Below, one piece after another: positions 47,507 through 57,998 of a stretch of DNA of 64,000 nt. The stretch lies in NCBI GenBank assembly GCA_015680685.1, contig MNCI01000900.1, positions 412,087 to 476,086 of the forward strand, given 5' to 3'. The stretch comes from Gnetum montanum (lineage: Eukaryota; Streptophyta; Gnetopsida; Gnetales; Gnetaceae). The position numbers were made by a program, and so were the translations under genes. Positions within the stretch are counted from its first letter, which is position 1. Every line of letters starts with the position of its first letter. Under the pieces are notes generated by a model, which saw only the letters and a program-made list of their open reading frames with translations, ran no database searches and was not told the origin of the DNA.

Positions 47507-50500
47507 CTACAAGTCTTCACCAGCATCTTCATATCTTGCTCCACTAGGTCCCGCACCTATGCTTGGATCCTAAATAAAACAAAAAAAAATAATTAATTGA
47601 ATTACAATAAGGCTCTCATGAAATAAACTATGAAACAATAAAGAATGGCTAACCTGAGATGGGCTTCCATCCATCTCGAAGGGTATCTTGTCCATGCGAG
47701 CCACTAGACACTGTAGAATCTCCTCCTTGATTATTTTTGGCCCAATCTTCCTCCCCCAGATCAATTCTTGATGTAACTTTCCATTTCTCCACAGCCGTCC
47801 ATTTGGGTGGCCCCGAAGAAAAGGTGGTGGTGGTGGTCTCCCCAGAAGGTAAGGTCATTTCTCTTTTAGGATACAATGGAAGCATTGCAATATTTTTGAC
47901 AGTAGGTAGCATGTTCCATTTTGTACATGTGCTTATGGTTCTTCTATGCTTTCCCCCATTCATACACCTTGGCACTATAGTCCTTCTAGTCTTGATTTTT
48001 TTGGGCCAGTAGGTCCATTTGCAAACATTGCTCAATAATCTCACGAGTGGCCTCATTCTTACCCCGTATGGCTGACTAGTATCTTGCATAATCAATTACA
48101 TCCATACACCAACTACCATCGAAGGTGTCACGAGCCATCAAAAATTTATTTCATGACTATAGATCCTCCAATTCAACTGCTTGTCTAGCTTTCTCCTTTT
48201 CCAACTTTTGGACCTGCTTCCAAAGGTCCTCGTTGATGCACCTACACTCTCACAATGATCATACTAAGTAGAGCACACATTTGCTTGTTTTCTCGTATAC
48301 ATCACAAGGTACCTAAGTCACCTCTGGTGGGAGTTCATGCATAGCATCAACCTTGACTGCCTGTCTGGGGTCCCACTTAAGACGAGAAGCTGTCAATCAC
48401 ACATGAGAAAGCATTAGTCATGGGATGATGGAAAAAATGCAATAACTTAGAGAGCCCAACATTGTAATTTGAACACACCTATTTTAGGATTAATCTACCT
48501 TAGGCGGTCAATCATTTCATCAACCACCCCCTCCATAGAGGAAAATTTGTCTAGGGTCTCGGTCCATGATTGGAGGTGGATTGAAGAAGAAGAATCAGGG
48601 GCCTTAACAATAGTGTCTGCTGCACAACAAAGCATGTTAGCTTAGTAAATAAGAGGAAAGCCAAACTGCTAAATAAAAAAGTCAATAGTGCAAAGCTCCT
48701 ACCTAGCAAACCCTTAGGGGTGAGAGTGGGGGGATCACCCATTGACACACTATCAAGCAAACAGTCAAACTCACTAGCAACAAATTATAGCCCTTTCCCC
48801 TCTAGCTGACTCAATAGTGTGGCAACATCTTCAACTATCATATGTCCCTTATGTGCTAGGGAAAACTTTGTGAAAGGATCATTGGTAGCAAGGGCATCTT
48901 CCTCTACAGCTGGGGCCTCCTCCTCTACAACTAGGGCCTCTTCTTCTTCTACAGCAGGAGCCCCTACCTCAGGGGCCAAAAATTCTTCTTCTTCTTCTAT
49001 CAAACACATTTAAAGTAAGCATGCTAGTTTAACACAAAAGGGAAGGGGGAAACTAATGAGACAACTAAACATACTTACCAACTATGAGCTACACTTTACA
49101 GACCTTGATCCACAACTTTCTTCCTCTTTCTTCACTAGTGCATGGAGCCTCTTCCACGAGACAAGACTTCTTACGCTAAAACCTTGATTTCATTGCTTTA
49201 GTAATGAGATGTTCCCCCCTTAGCACATTGCATGTGTCAATTGGAAGGTGCCTCTCCAATGTTGTCCTACCCAATCCTTCATCATTATTGAAAGAGACTC
49301 CTGAATATCTTCTGGAGGGTCTTGGGATCGAGTGGTGCGGAATACTTAGTAGATCCACAATTTGGATATCTGGGTGTGATCCTACTACACCCATATGTCA
49401 TTATCTTGGACCACCAAGAATTTTGCAAGCCATATTAGGCAAGCTATGAAGAAGGTGAAGTGTACATTGAAACGAGCATCAAGTGTCTCATGAAGCTTAA
49501 CGATTTCAAGTTGCAAGCCTTTGGAAAGGTACTTGGCCCAACTATAGTGGGTTCCTTCTTCCATGATATCCCTCATGATCCAATCCTAGTCTACTCCAAG
49601 AATTTTTCCTTGGGAGAGTAGCTTGGAGAAGGCACAAGCCTGGAAGATAGGGTAAACCTTTTGGCCTACCCCTAGCCTAACCTTATGCATGTAAATCCCC
49701 TTTCGGTCTTTGCTCATCCCTAGCCATTCTTCTATATCCCCTTGATGGTTTACGTCCTTGCTAGTCTTATCCCCTATAGGTAGACCATTTTAGGGAACAC
49801 TGAAGAGATTAGCAAAAAGGCTATCAGTAATTTCAAACACCACCCACACATTGTGAACCCGTGTGCAGAAGTCGTAAACCTTTTATAAAAAAGAATGAAC
49901 TAGGGAGAGCATTTCCACAACTAGGACACTTGGATTTACTTCTAAAAATAAATCCATGAGCCCAACCTCCTAAACATTGTGAACAAGGGTGGTTGGGACC
50001 CAATTGCATAGCCAATGTTATGTCTCATCCACCTCCCTGTATTTGAAGAGGAGGTTAGATTCATCACGGCTAGAGGTGACTACCGTGACCTCTTGGGATT
50101 CAGCTGCTACTACAATAATCAACAACAAAATCAAAAAAAAGTAAGAAAAAGATCAATCACTTGAACACATGAAAAAAAGTGCATAATCTAACACACTAGG
50201 TGTGAATAGCATGGGAAATGATGGGATTTCCACTAGAATGTCTTCCACGGTAAGTGCTTGGCGGGATTCCCAATTGCTATCCAACCATCCAAGTTCCTTG
50301 CATTTCACGTAGAACTTAGCATACTTGGTTGGATAGGTTCTGAAATTGGCCCCAAGTTGTTCTATGATGCTGGTACGCATGTTTCTGACAAAAGAGAGCT
50401 CTTGTAAGGCTGTTTGGGCCAATGCCAACATCCCCTTGTGATCGTGAAGACCATCCTTGTCAATTACAAACTTGGTAATATACAGAGTACAATAAGCATT

Positions 50501-50955
50501 ATGACTACACAAGACAAATGATACAACATGTCTAAAACATCTTCATAGGACTCACTCGTCGGCACAATAGATGGTCCTAGGTGGATTCTCGAAGAAAGTA
50601 CCCATGTGATGGGCAATGAACAATGTGTTGTATTTATGATAGCATTTACATTCCGGCATGGCCCAAATCCAACACAAGTGTCTTAAGCCTCTTGGGTGCT
50701 AATTTGAGCCTTCTACCTCTTCACCTTCAATCGACCCATCAACCATAAACTTCAAAATGCCTCAGTTTGCCTTGGGCAGCAACGTTTCAATAAGAATAGC
50801 AACTATCTTGGCCAACAAGTGTGACCACACTATCACACTGAAATGGCAAAGGAGGAACTCTAGGAACTCCCGTGCACCTTCTCTAAACTAGACCTCCTGA
50901 ACCCCTGCCCACGCATGAGGAGGGGGGACATTGGCCACGGGTGCATTCAGGAAGC
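47507..50955 (-). pseudogene. aORF1 of E4: spliced antisense gene between protease and RT
   Basis: Homologue of the E3 gene at 34149-37779, again antisense to pol. Reading leftward: a first segment with ENPPRTIYCADE at its end; an 85-base intron 50555-50471 (GTGAGT...CAAG) at the position of the 81-base E3 intron; then FVIDKDGLHDHKGMLALAQT and YPTKYAKFYVKCKELGWLDS. A second intron ends ATTATTGTAG (about 50104). Next come WVVFEITDSLFANLFSVP, GDIEEWLGMSKDRKGIYMHK, VHFTFFIACLIWLAKFLVVQ, an acidic stretch (49009-48785, EEEEE-rich), SEFDCLLDSVSMGDPPTLTP, a WKQVQKLEKEKARQAVELED coiled coil, and a short last exon with stop at 47509-47507. Few stops compared with pol. Function unknown; conservation in two elements shows it was a real gene. 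Confidence 0.75.
50471..50555 (-). other. intron in E4 aORF1, position shared with E3
   Basis: Donor GTGAGT at 50555-50550 and acceptor AG at 50472-50471. The protein flanks (PPRTIYCADE before, FVIDKDGLHD after) align with PPRIVCYAGG and FSIDEHGRHD around the E3 intron at 34601-34681. Confidence 0.65.
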
Positions 50956-51129
50956 ACAAAACTCCTACCAGCTCAAGCACAATCAAGATGGATTTCAACA
51001 TGACCTTGCATGACATAGCACAAAGCGTTAGTATAGTGTTCAAGTCACAGTTACTCAATAGTGTAGCATAGCCTCTAGTATATAATTTTTTTAGTATGAA
51101 ATAGTATCTCTCTAATACAATGAAACAAA

Positions 51130-51500
51130 GCCAAACATTACATGCAATGTAGCAGGGTGGTACGTGTAGCATAGCGTAGCAGGTAGAACCTACATAGCGT
51201 AGTATCTGCGTTATGCATAGCATAACATAGCAGGTACACTTTGCGTAGAGTAGTAACCGTCCTACTTGTAGTATAGCATAGCGAGTGCACCCCTTGCAAA
51301 GTAGCGACTGTGTCACATATAATGCTATGACTACACCCCATGTAGTGTAGCGACGTAGCAAGTATGATAGGTATAATAATGTAAAAAGCATAACAACGTA
51401 GCAAGTACAACACTGTAACAAGCGTAGTAGTGTAGTAGCTCTACCAGTGTAGCAATGTAGCGGCTCTACCAACGTAGTAGTGTAACAGCGTAGCATAGCG
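51130..51500. repeat. GTAGCATAGCGTAG array upstream of E4 aORF1
   Basis: Dense repetition of TAGCGTAGCA, CATAGCGTAG, TAGTGTAGCA and similar. A weaker continuation lies at 51620-51730 and 52140-52440. It creates a long minus-strand open frame (51514-50888) of Leu/Cys/Tyr-rich low complexity that I do not regard as a gene. The same motif family makes up the palindromes of the E4 LTR. Confidence 0.7.
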
Positions 51501-52484
51501 ACCACTGAAAACACAATAGTTTGATAGTCACAATGTCAAAAATAACGCAGCCTAAGAAAAATACATACAACATTTCCATTACCCCTACCCTTTCCTACTG
51601 TATGAAATATAACATACAATGTGCTACACTACGCTGAACGTGTGCTACACTACCTAAGAAACCTTGCAAACCAAAATTCCCTCCATGGATGCCATGCTAT
51701 GCTAAACATGCACTACGCTGCTCAGAACTCTTCAAACCCTTGGGGTGGTGCATCATCCATTTCCAATAATTGTGGTCAGGGTAGCATTGTGTGCCAACTG
51801 AAACATAGCAATTACCTTAGCTACTATGGCCAAACCAGCAATAGCCATGATGTAGCGGCTAAAGCGACAGCAAAGGCAATAACAATAGTTGCAGCGTAGC
51901 AATAATGATGACTGTAGCAACCAAGATATAGTGACTACATTAATAATCTAACTTGATAAATTACACAATGTGGGAAAAGGTAGCATAGCAGCTTACTAGG
52001 TGGATGGGGCCTCCTGCCATTCCTCAATGCAAGCCCTGGGAAGACATTATAGAGTACACTCCCCTTCATCTACATTGGCAAGCCCTTGATGCCTGCATTC
52101 ACTTCTGTGTGCCATTGTCCTACTGACAAACTTAGTTGTATTGACTGCTACGCTATGACCACTACGTTGTCTCTCAACTCAACTGCACTACACTCTGGCT
52201 GTTAACTCTAACAGTGAAAGTGACAAGATTACCATGGGGTAATCCCCTATTTATAGCCTATGTGGTTAAAACACCTATTACTTTCTGAGGTGTTCCATGT
52301 CCTGCACATAACACAAGATGTTTCGCGTCCCATGCATGACACAAAGCACCCCTGCTTACTGTAGCGTAGCATGGGACACCCGTATCTAATGTAGCGTAGC
52401 ATGGTTCTACTGCAACATAGCACGCAACTACAATGTAGCACACAGATGCACTAAAATTTTTACTTCATTTTTTTACAATGTGGC

Positions 52485-52685
52485 TTAGTTATGGTCTACT
52501 ACAATCTTAAACAAGCAACTCTGACTTACAACATTGCATGGTTATGGTCCGCTAAAACCTTAAACTAGCAATTTCAACATACAATTTTGCATGGTTGCAG
52601 TTGACCACAACCTTAAACTGGTGACCTTAACTTAAAATTTTACATAGTTGTGGTTTGCTAAGACCTAACTAGCAACTATATAATG
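52485..52685 (+). repeat. E4 tandem array 2 (between aORF1 and RT)
   Basis: Four units of 50-55 bases: ATGGTCTGCTAAAACCTTAAACTAGCAA type followed by a CAACATACAATTTTGC-like spacer. Counterpart of the E3 array at 31835-31930. Confidence 0.7.
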
Positions 52686-52759
52686 TCACATCATTGCTTT
52701 GCATATATTCATTGCATGTTGTCATTTTAAGAAGGTATCACTTGACTCCGTTTATTTGC

Positions 52760-52771
52760 TTATTATCGTAG
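52760..52771 (+). promoter_or_regulatory. splice-acceptor-like site before E4 RT
   Basis: TTTGCTTATTATCGTAG precedes GTTTCTTGGAAAAATG, where the pol reading starts. In E3 the equivalent place reads TTTTTTTGCAAG before ATACTTGGCAAGA. Ogre elements have an intron between protease and RT; this would be its 3' end. Confidence 0.45.
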
Positions 52772-52784
52772 GTTTCTTGGAAAA

Positions 52785-54440
52785 ATGACTACACATGATG
52801 ATCTCTGTTCCCCCTTAATTCTAACAGGGCCCCATGGTAGGTTTACAAGATGCTTGAATGTAGAGTTCATAGACTTTGAACCATCCTCTTGTGACACCTA
52901 CATAGTGTCCTTAGAAATACCCCTGGACTAGCTCAAACACCTAGTCCAGGCCTTAGATTTAGAGGATAGGGATGTAACTGAGGACCCCCTTATTGAAATC
53001 CCCATGACTATATCCAAAGGAAAGGAAAGAACACTAAAAGTTAGCTTGTTACTGGAGTCACAGGTTAAACAAAGCATCTCTAGAGTCCTCAATGATAACA
53101 CCGAAGTGTTTTCATGGTCATACGAAGATATGCCAGGCTTAGACCTATGTATTATATAACACAATATCATACTAGACCCGTGTGTCAAGATGGTCAAAAA
53201 AAGCCCGCAAGATCAAACTAGAGATTGCATTAGTTGTACGTAGCAAAATCACTAAACTCTACCAGGCTGGGTTCATCCAAGTGGTTGATTATTCGAAATG
53301 GGTGTCAAACATCATTGTCATTTCTAAGAAAATAGGAGGTATATGAATTTTTATAGACTTCTAGGATTTGAATAAGGCAATGATTAAGGATAACTTTTCA
53401 TTTCCTAGCATCAACCAACTCATCAATACTACGGCCGGTCATGCCTTACTATCCTTTATGGATGGGTTTTCAAGCTACAAAAAAATCCACATAAACCTGA
53501 AACATCAGCTGGCAACTACTTCCATGACGTCCTGGGGAATCTTCTGCTACATAATGATTCCCTTCGGGCTAAAGAATGTAGGAGAAACATACCAGCAGGT
53601 GATGACCTACATCTTTAGTAATTACCTTTTAGAGAAGCTAAATGATTATGTGGATGACATAGTTGTTAAGTCTAAATAGGCTACTCACCATGAAAATGAC
53701 CTAAACTTGGTCCTTCAGCATTTTCGTAGGCATGAAGTTCATCTCAATCCTAGAAAGTATGTTTTTGGAGTCAAAATAAGATGCATGTTAGGCTTTGTGG
53801 TGTTAGAAATGGGGATATGTGTAGACCCCGATAAAGTTAAAGCTATAGTTAACTTAGCACTGCCTACAAACCTTAAGGAGTTGCATGGGCTACAAGGAAG
53901 GGTACAATTCATAAGAAGATTCATCAAAAGATTAACTAATAAGTTACATCCAATGCAATACTTGCTTAGAAAGGGTGTCAACTTTGAATGGATAAACCAA
54001 TCTCAAGAAGCTTTTGATAACTTAAAGAAAGAGCTTGCCCATCTCCCTACTATTTATCCTCCATAGAGAGACAAGTCATTTTACATTTACCTTGCTGCCT
54101 CGAACACATCTATTACTACCTTAATTTGCCAAAAGAGGAATGATGGTTTTGAAATCCCTATCTAATACCTGAGCCATGCCTTGATAGCTTATGAAGCCAA
54201 ATACAATGAAGGTAGAGAAAAATTATCTTGCTTTAGTATTTACGCTCAAGAAATGGAGGCATACTTTTTTCGTAGCCAAGTAAACATTATTTGCAAGAAT
54301 AACATACTTTGGGCTATTACAACCAACATATATGAAAGTAGTAGGATAACCCAATGGAAGGCCATAACTACAGAATTTGACCTACACTATGTAGCACAAC
54401 CATCTGTAAAAGGTCAAGCTATAGCTACATAACTTACATC
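52785..54440 (+). pseudogene. E4 reverse transcriptase and first RNase H
   Basis: ATG at 52785 opens MTTHDDLCSPLILTGPHGRF. The N-terminal part includes FSWSYEDMPGLDL, also in E3. RT fingers and palm: LSFMDGFSSYKKIHINLK, IPFGLKNVGETYQQVMTYIF, and the catalytic NDYVDDIVVKSK at about 53640-53680. The thumb follows (LKELHGLQGRVQFIRRFI). The first RNase H at 54070-54430 has YIYLAASNTSITTLICQKRN, KYNEGREKLSCFS and VKGQAIAT. Two long open stretches remain (53368-53679, 53707-54066), with stops between. Confidence 0.85.
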
Positions 54441-54599
54441 CTTCCCTATTAATGACCCTGGCAGTGAGAGAACCTAAGTTCCTAGATGAACATGTTAATA
54501 GCATAAGCCTAGTACCAACAAACTTCGAAGCCATTCTCCACTTTGACGAGGATTTAACTACACAAGGTAGTAGTGCCTCCACGGTCCTCACACTTCCCT

Positions 54600-54960
54600 C
54601 TAGGGAGATCTAACCTTTTGCATATCACTTTACATTCCTTTGCACAAACAATGTGGTGGAATATGAGGGTCTCCTTATGAGCATCCTAGCAGCCTAGAAT
54701 TTGGGGATCCAAAGCCTAGCAATTCAAGGTGACTCGCAACTAGTTGTTAACTAAGTAACAAAGGTATACTCTTGCAAAGCATAGCATTTACAGCCTTACT
54801 GTGATTTGGCCAAGTACTTGCTAAAGCAGTTTGTAACCCTAGACGTCCAACATGTGACCTGTAGTGAAAAACCTATAGTAGATGCATTAGCCACGTTAGC
54901 ACTAAATGTGCCATCACATATGTTTGCTACCTTGCCTGCTTCGATAGTGGAATGCATCGA
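54600..54960 (+). pseudogene. E4 archaeal-type second RNase H
   Basis: CTNNVVEYEGLLMSILAA, then LGIQSLAIQGDSQLVVN, a stop, and VDALATLALNVPSHMF. Homologous to the E3 domain at 29640-30030. The acids E of EYEG, D of GDSQ and D of VDALA are present. Confidence 0.75.
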
Positions 54961-54999
54961 TCCCATCATTCACATGGTACACATTGCATCTGTAAGTGC

Positions 55000-56256
55000 A
55001 ATGCATACTCAAGAATGGTATGAAAACATGAAAGCATACCTCCAACATGGTGAACCCCCATACAACTTGACACCTGAACAAAGGGATGCACTATGAAAAA
55101 TAGCTTAGCAATATGTCCTCATAGGAGACAACACCCTATGCAAAAACTCTTATGACGGGATATTTCTAGCTTGTGTTAGTGGGGACGAAGCACAAAAAAT
55201 TGTTGATCAAGTCCATGAGGGATTATGTGGAGGGCACATAGGTCCCAGGGCTATGGTAGCAAAAATTAGACATCTAGGCTATTACTGGCCTTGCATGAAA
55301 TGTGATTGTGTTGCTAAAGTAAGGACATGCAATGTATGTCAATGCTATGGGAACCTTATACACGTATTGCCTACTGAATTACATACCACATAGATCACAT
55401 GGCCATTCCAACGTTGGGGACTAGATATCATACAACCCATTACACCTAAGTCTTCTGTAGGGCATAGTTTCATAATTATCGCAATCGAATACTTTATAAA
55501 ATGAGTAGAAGCTATTCCCCTTAGAAAGACCACGTCTCAACAAGTTTGCCACTTCATTCTAGACAACATAGTAACATGATTTGGCCTTCCCATAACTATT
55601 TTTACTGACAACGGGCCACAATTCAGTAGCGTAGAAACCAAAGCCTTTTGTGAAAATCTTAATATCAAACATTTTTCTCATCACCATACTACCCCCAGGA
55701 AAATGGTCAAGCAAAAGCAACCAACAAAGTCATCATCAACCTTTTGAAAAGTATGCTTAGCAGTAGCAAGAGGTGATGGTACTAGAAAATCCTCTATGTT
55801 CTTTGGGTGTATCACATAATGTACAAGATAGCCATAGGGAAGACTCCATATAGTCTTATATATGAATCTGAAGTGGTGTTACCTCTTGAATTATAGGTCC
55901 CATTGCTTCAAATGATCCTTTTAAACATTGTGAACAAGGCTCAAAACAACGAGTCAAGGATCATTGATCTTGACTCTATAGAGGAGGAGTGCACCCAAAC
56001 ACTTAACCACATCAAATGGTACCAAGACAAGAAACAACGGAAACATCATTGCAATTTGTACCAATGACCAATCAAAAAGAAGGACTTAGTCCTCAAGGCC
56101 ATTTGTGAACCCGTGAGAAAATTCTCAGCCAACTAGGAAGGCCCTTTTGTAGTCACGAAAGCCTATGAGAATGTGGCATTCAAGCTAGCTAACATAGATG
56201 ACAATGAATTCCTGAATCCCATCAACCACTTGTACCTAAATCCATACTACATTTAA
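55000..56256 (+). pseudogene. E4 integrase
   Basis: Zinc-binding part: VHEGLCGGHIGPRAM, LGYYWPCM, and CNVCQC as the two cysteines. Core: RWGLDIIQPITPKS with the first D, TIFTDNGPQFSSVETKAF with the second D; the third acid lies in a frameshifted stretch near 55700 (GQAKATNK-like). C-terminal part: EGPFVVTKAYENVAFKLANI and HLYLNPYYI with a stop at 56254-56256. Confidence 0.85.
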
Positions 56257-56284
56257 CACGGAGGATTGCACCGAACGTGAAGCA

Positions 56285-56605
56285 AGGTAAGCAGATTGTC
56301 CGCTATGACATAAAAATAGCACAGATAGTCTACTATGACTATAAACTAGCATAGATAGTTCACTATGACTATAAACTGGCACAAATAGTCCACTACGATG
56401 TAAAATTAGCATAGAACATCTGCTATGACATTAAATTGGCACAACACGTCTTTGGGCCACAACATAAAATTGGCACCCACAACATGATCTACTATGACCT
56501 TAAACTAGCCATCACCCATCCACTACAATGTTAAACTAGCACAATAGTTTGTTGGGACCTTAAACTAGCACATCTAATGGTCTATCAAGACCTTAAACTA
56601 GGTTT
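56285..56605 (+). repeat. E4 tandem array 3 (after integrase)
   Basis: About nine units of 30-40 bases: GTCTACTATGACTATAAACT followed by AGCACA, and variants with CCTTAAACTAGCACA. Counterpart of the E3 array at 27896-28285. Confidence 0.75.
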
Positions 56606-57140
56606 GTAGTGCAATGCCTCCCAGCTCACACATGTGACATTGTGAACAAGCAAGCGTGCACATCTTTGAGCTTGCTAGACAACATGGGGTGGGATGTTGT
56701 AGTTCTAGAATGAAGTTCATGTCATAAAAAAAACCCTCTAGGACACATGTAGTGTCATCATCCCTGGCATCTTTTTGATCTTCCAGAGATGTCATTTGAC
56801 ATCTTGCTAACCTTTCGGAGCTAGTGCTACCACTGCCAATCATCTTGGTCATAGCTCTCACCATTAGCACCTACTTTTGGAGTCCCAACACTATTGTGGC
56901 CTAGCCACAATGCTACCATCCTCTAGCCCTCACCATTATTAGACTTCAAAAAATCATTCAGCTATCAGGTTTCTCACCTTACAGCTGGATTTTATGATGC
57001 TTGCCTTTGGTGGGGATTCTTGAGCACTTGCATCATCATTGCTACTAGCCTCTTTAGTGCTCATTCTAGGTAGGGTTGTTGAAGCTTCCTAGCTTGCTGA
57101 TGTCAAAGCCTACACTGGCCTTTCTGCTTTTGACATTGCA
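56598..57140 (-). pseudogene. aORF2 of E4, antisense to pol
   Basis: The minus-strand open stretch 56870-56598 contains SSERLARCQMTSLEDQKDAR and CVLEGFFYDMN. Upstream of it (57140-56940) is a Ser/Lys-rich segment with MSTKEASSNDDASAQESPPK. Both align in order with E3 aORF2 (27273-27760). The frame changes between the two segments. No known domain. Confidence 0.55.
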
Positions 57141-57144
57141 CACG

Positions 57145-57980
57145 TCAAACACAAAACTTACTACCCTGGCAACATCTCGAGTAGATAGGACTTTGACCTG
57201 ACTCCACTTGATGGTTTTTTTTATAGTTTCCTCTCTATTGTGTTTGCAAGATAAAAGTTAAGATGATTCCATTTAGAGATGCATTCCACCATGAGAGCAA
57301 GACACTACATTGTTCCAAAGTACCTACTTCGATTAGCCCAGCTACTTGAGAGTGCATATCCTACTCTCCCTTCAACCAACTTAATCTCCATTCCCTATAC
57401 TTACAAATTCTGACACCTTCTTCACAAGCTTCCCTAATGCACATAAAGCCCTCTCCTATGCCCAACCACTAGGCCTCTACAGGTAGGTCAAATTCCCAGA
57501 TGGATGTAACACAAACTAATCCTGGGGAGGAAACACCTATCCTACAACGATAAAAATATTTCCTTCAATTGAACATGAGTGTGCAACAAAAAGCACAAGA
57601 GCTTAAAAAAACTGTCCAAAAAAATGACATGATAGATACTTTGTAATTGTTTCAGCTATAAATCAACCATCTCTAAGCACTCCAGTGAGAGGTTGAGACC
57701 CAAAGAAAAAGACACCCATGTGTGCTGATTCCCTCATAAGCATTCAGACAAGGGATCACACTATGACATTGACTCTCATGATAACGTATCCTATACCTTT
57801 CCTCTTCCTTAGCCTAATTTCCTCAAAATTTCCCCCTTTCCCTATCATGCTTAGCTCTCGTAACACTCCCAATCATAGCAAAGGTTTATCTAAGCTAGCA
57901 CTAATGAACAGTGTGGGTGTTGTGTTTAGCATGGTGTTTTGTGTTCTTTGTCAATGTCTCTTAGGCAGATCCTCTAGACA
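57145..57980 (+). other. E4 region between aORF2 and polypurine tract
   Basis: No recognised gene. The last 100 bases match the E3 region next to its polypurine tract. The open frame at 57718-58020 runs into the LTR and is probably chance. Confidence 0.4.
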
Positions 57981-57997
57981 TCAACAAAGAGGGGCCA
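57981..57997 (+). promoter_or_regulatory. E4 polypurine tract
   Basis: TCAACAAAGAGGGGCCA directly before the 3' LTR. Confidence 0.8.
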
Positions 57998-57998
57998 T

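Noticed and set aside
50888-51514. Minus-strand open frame of 208 codons, Cys/Leu/Tyr-rich
   Set aside because: It follows the GTAGCATAGCGTAG repeat array and has low complexity. E3 has no counterpart, so I treat it as a by-product of the array.
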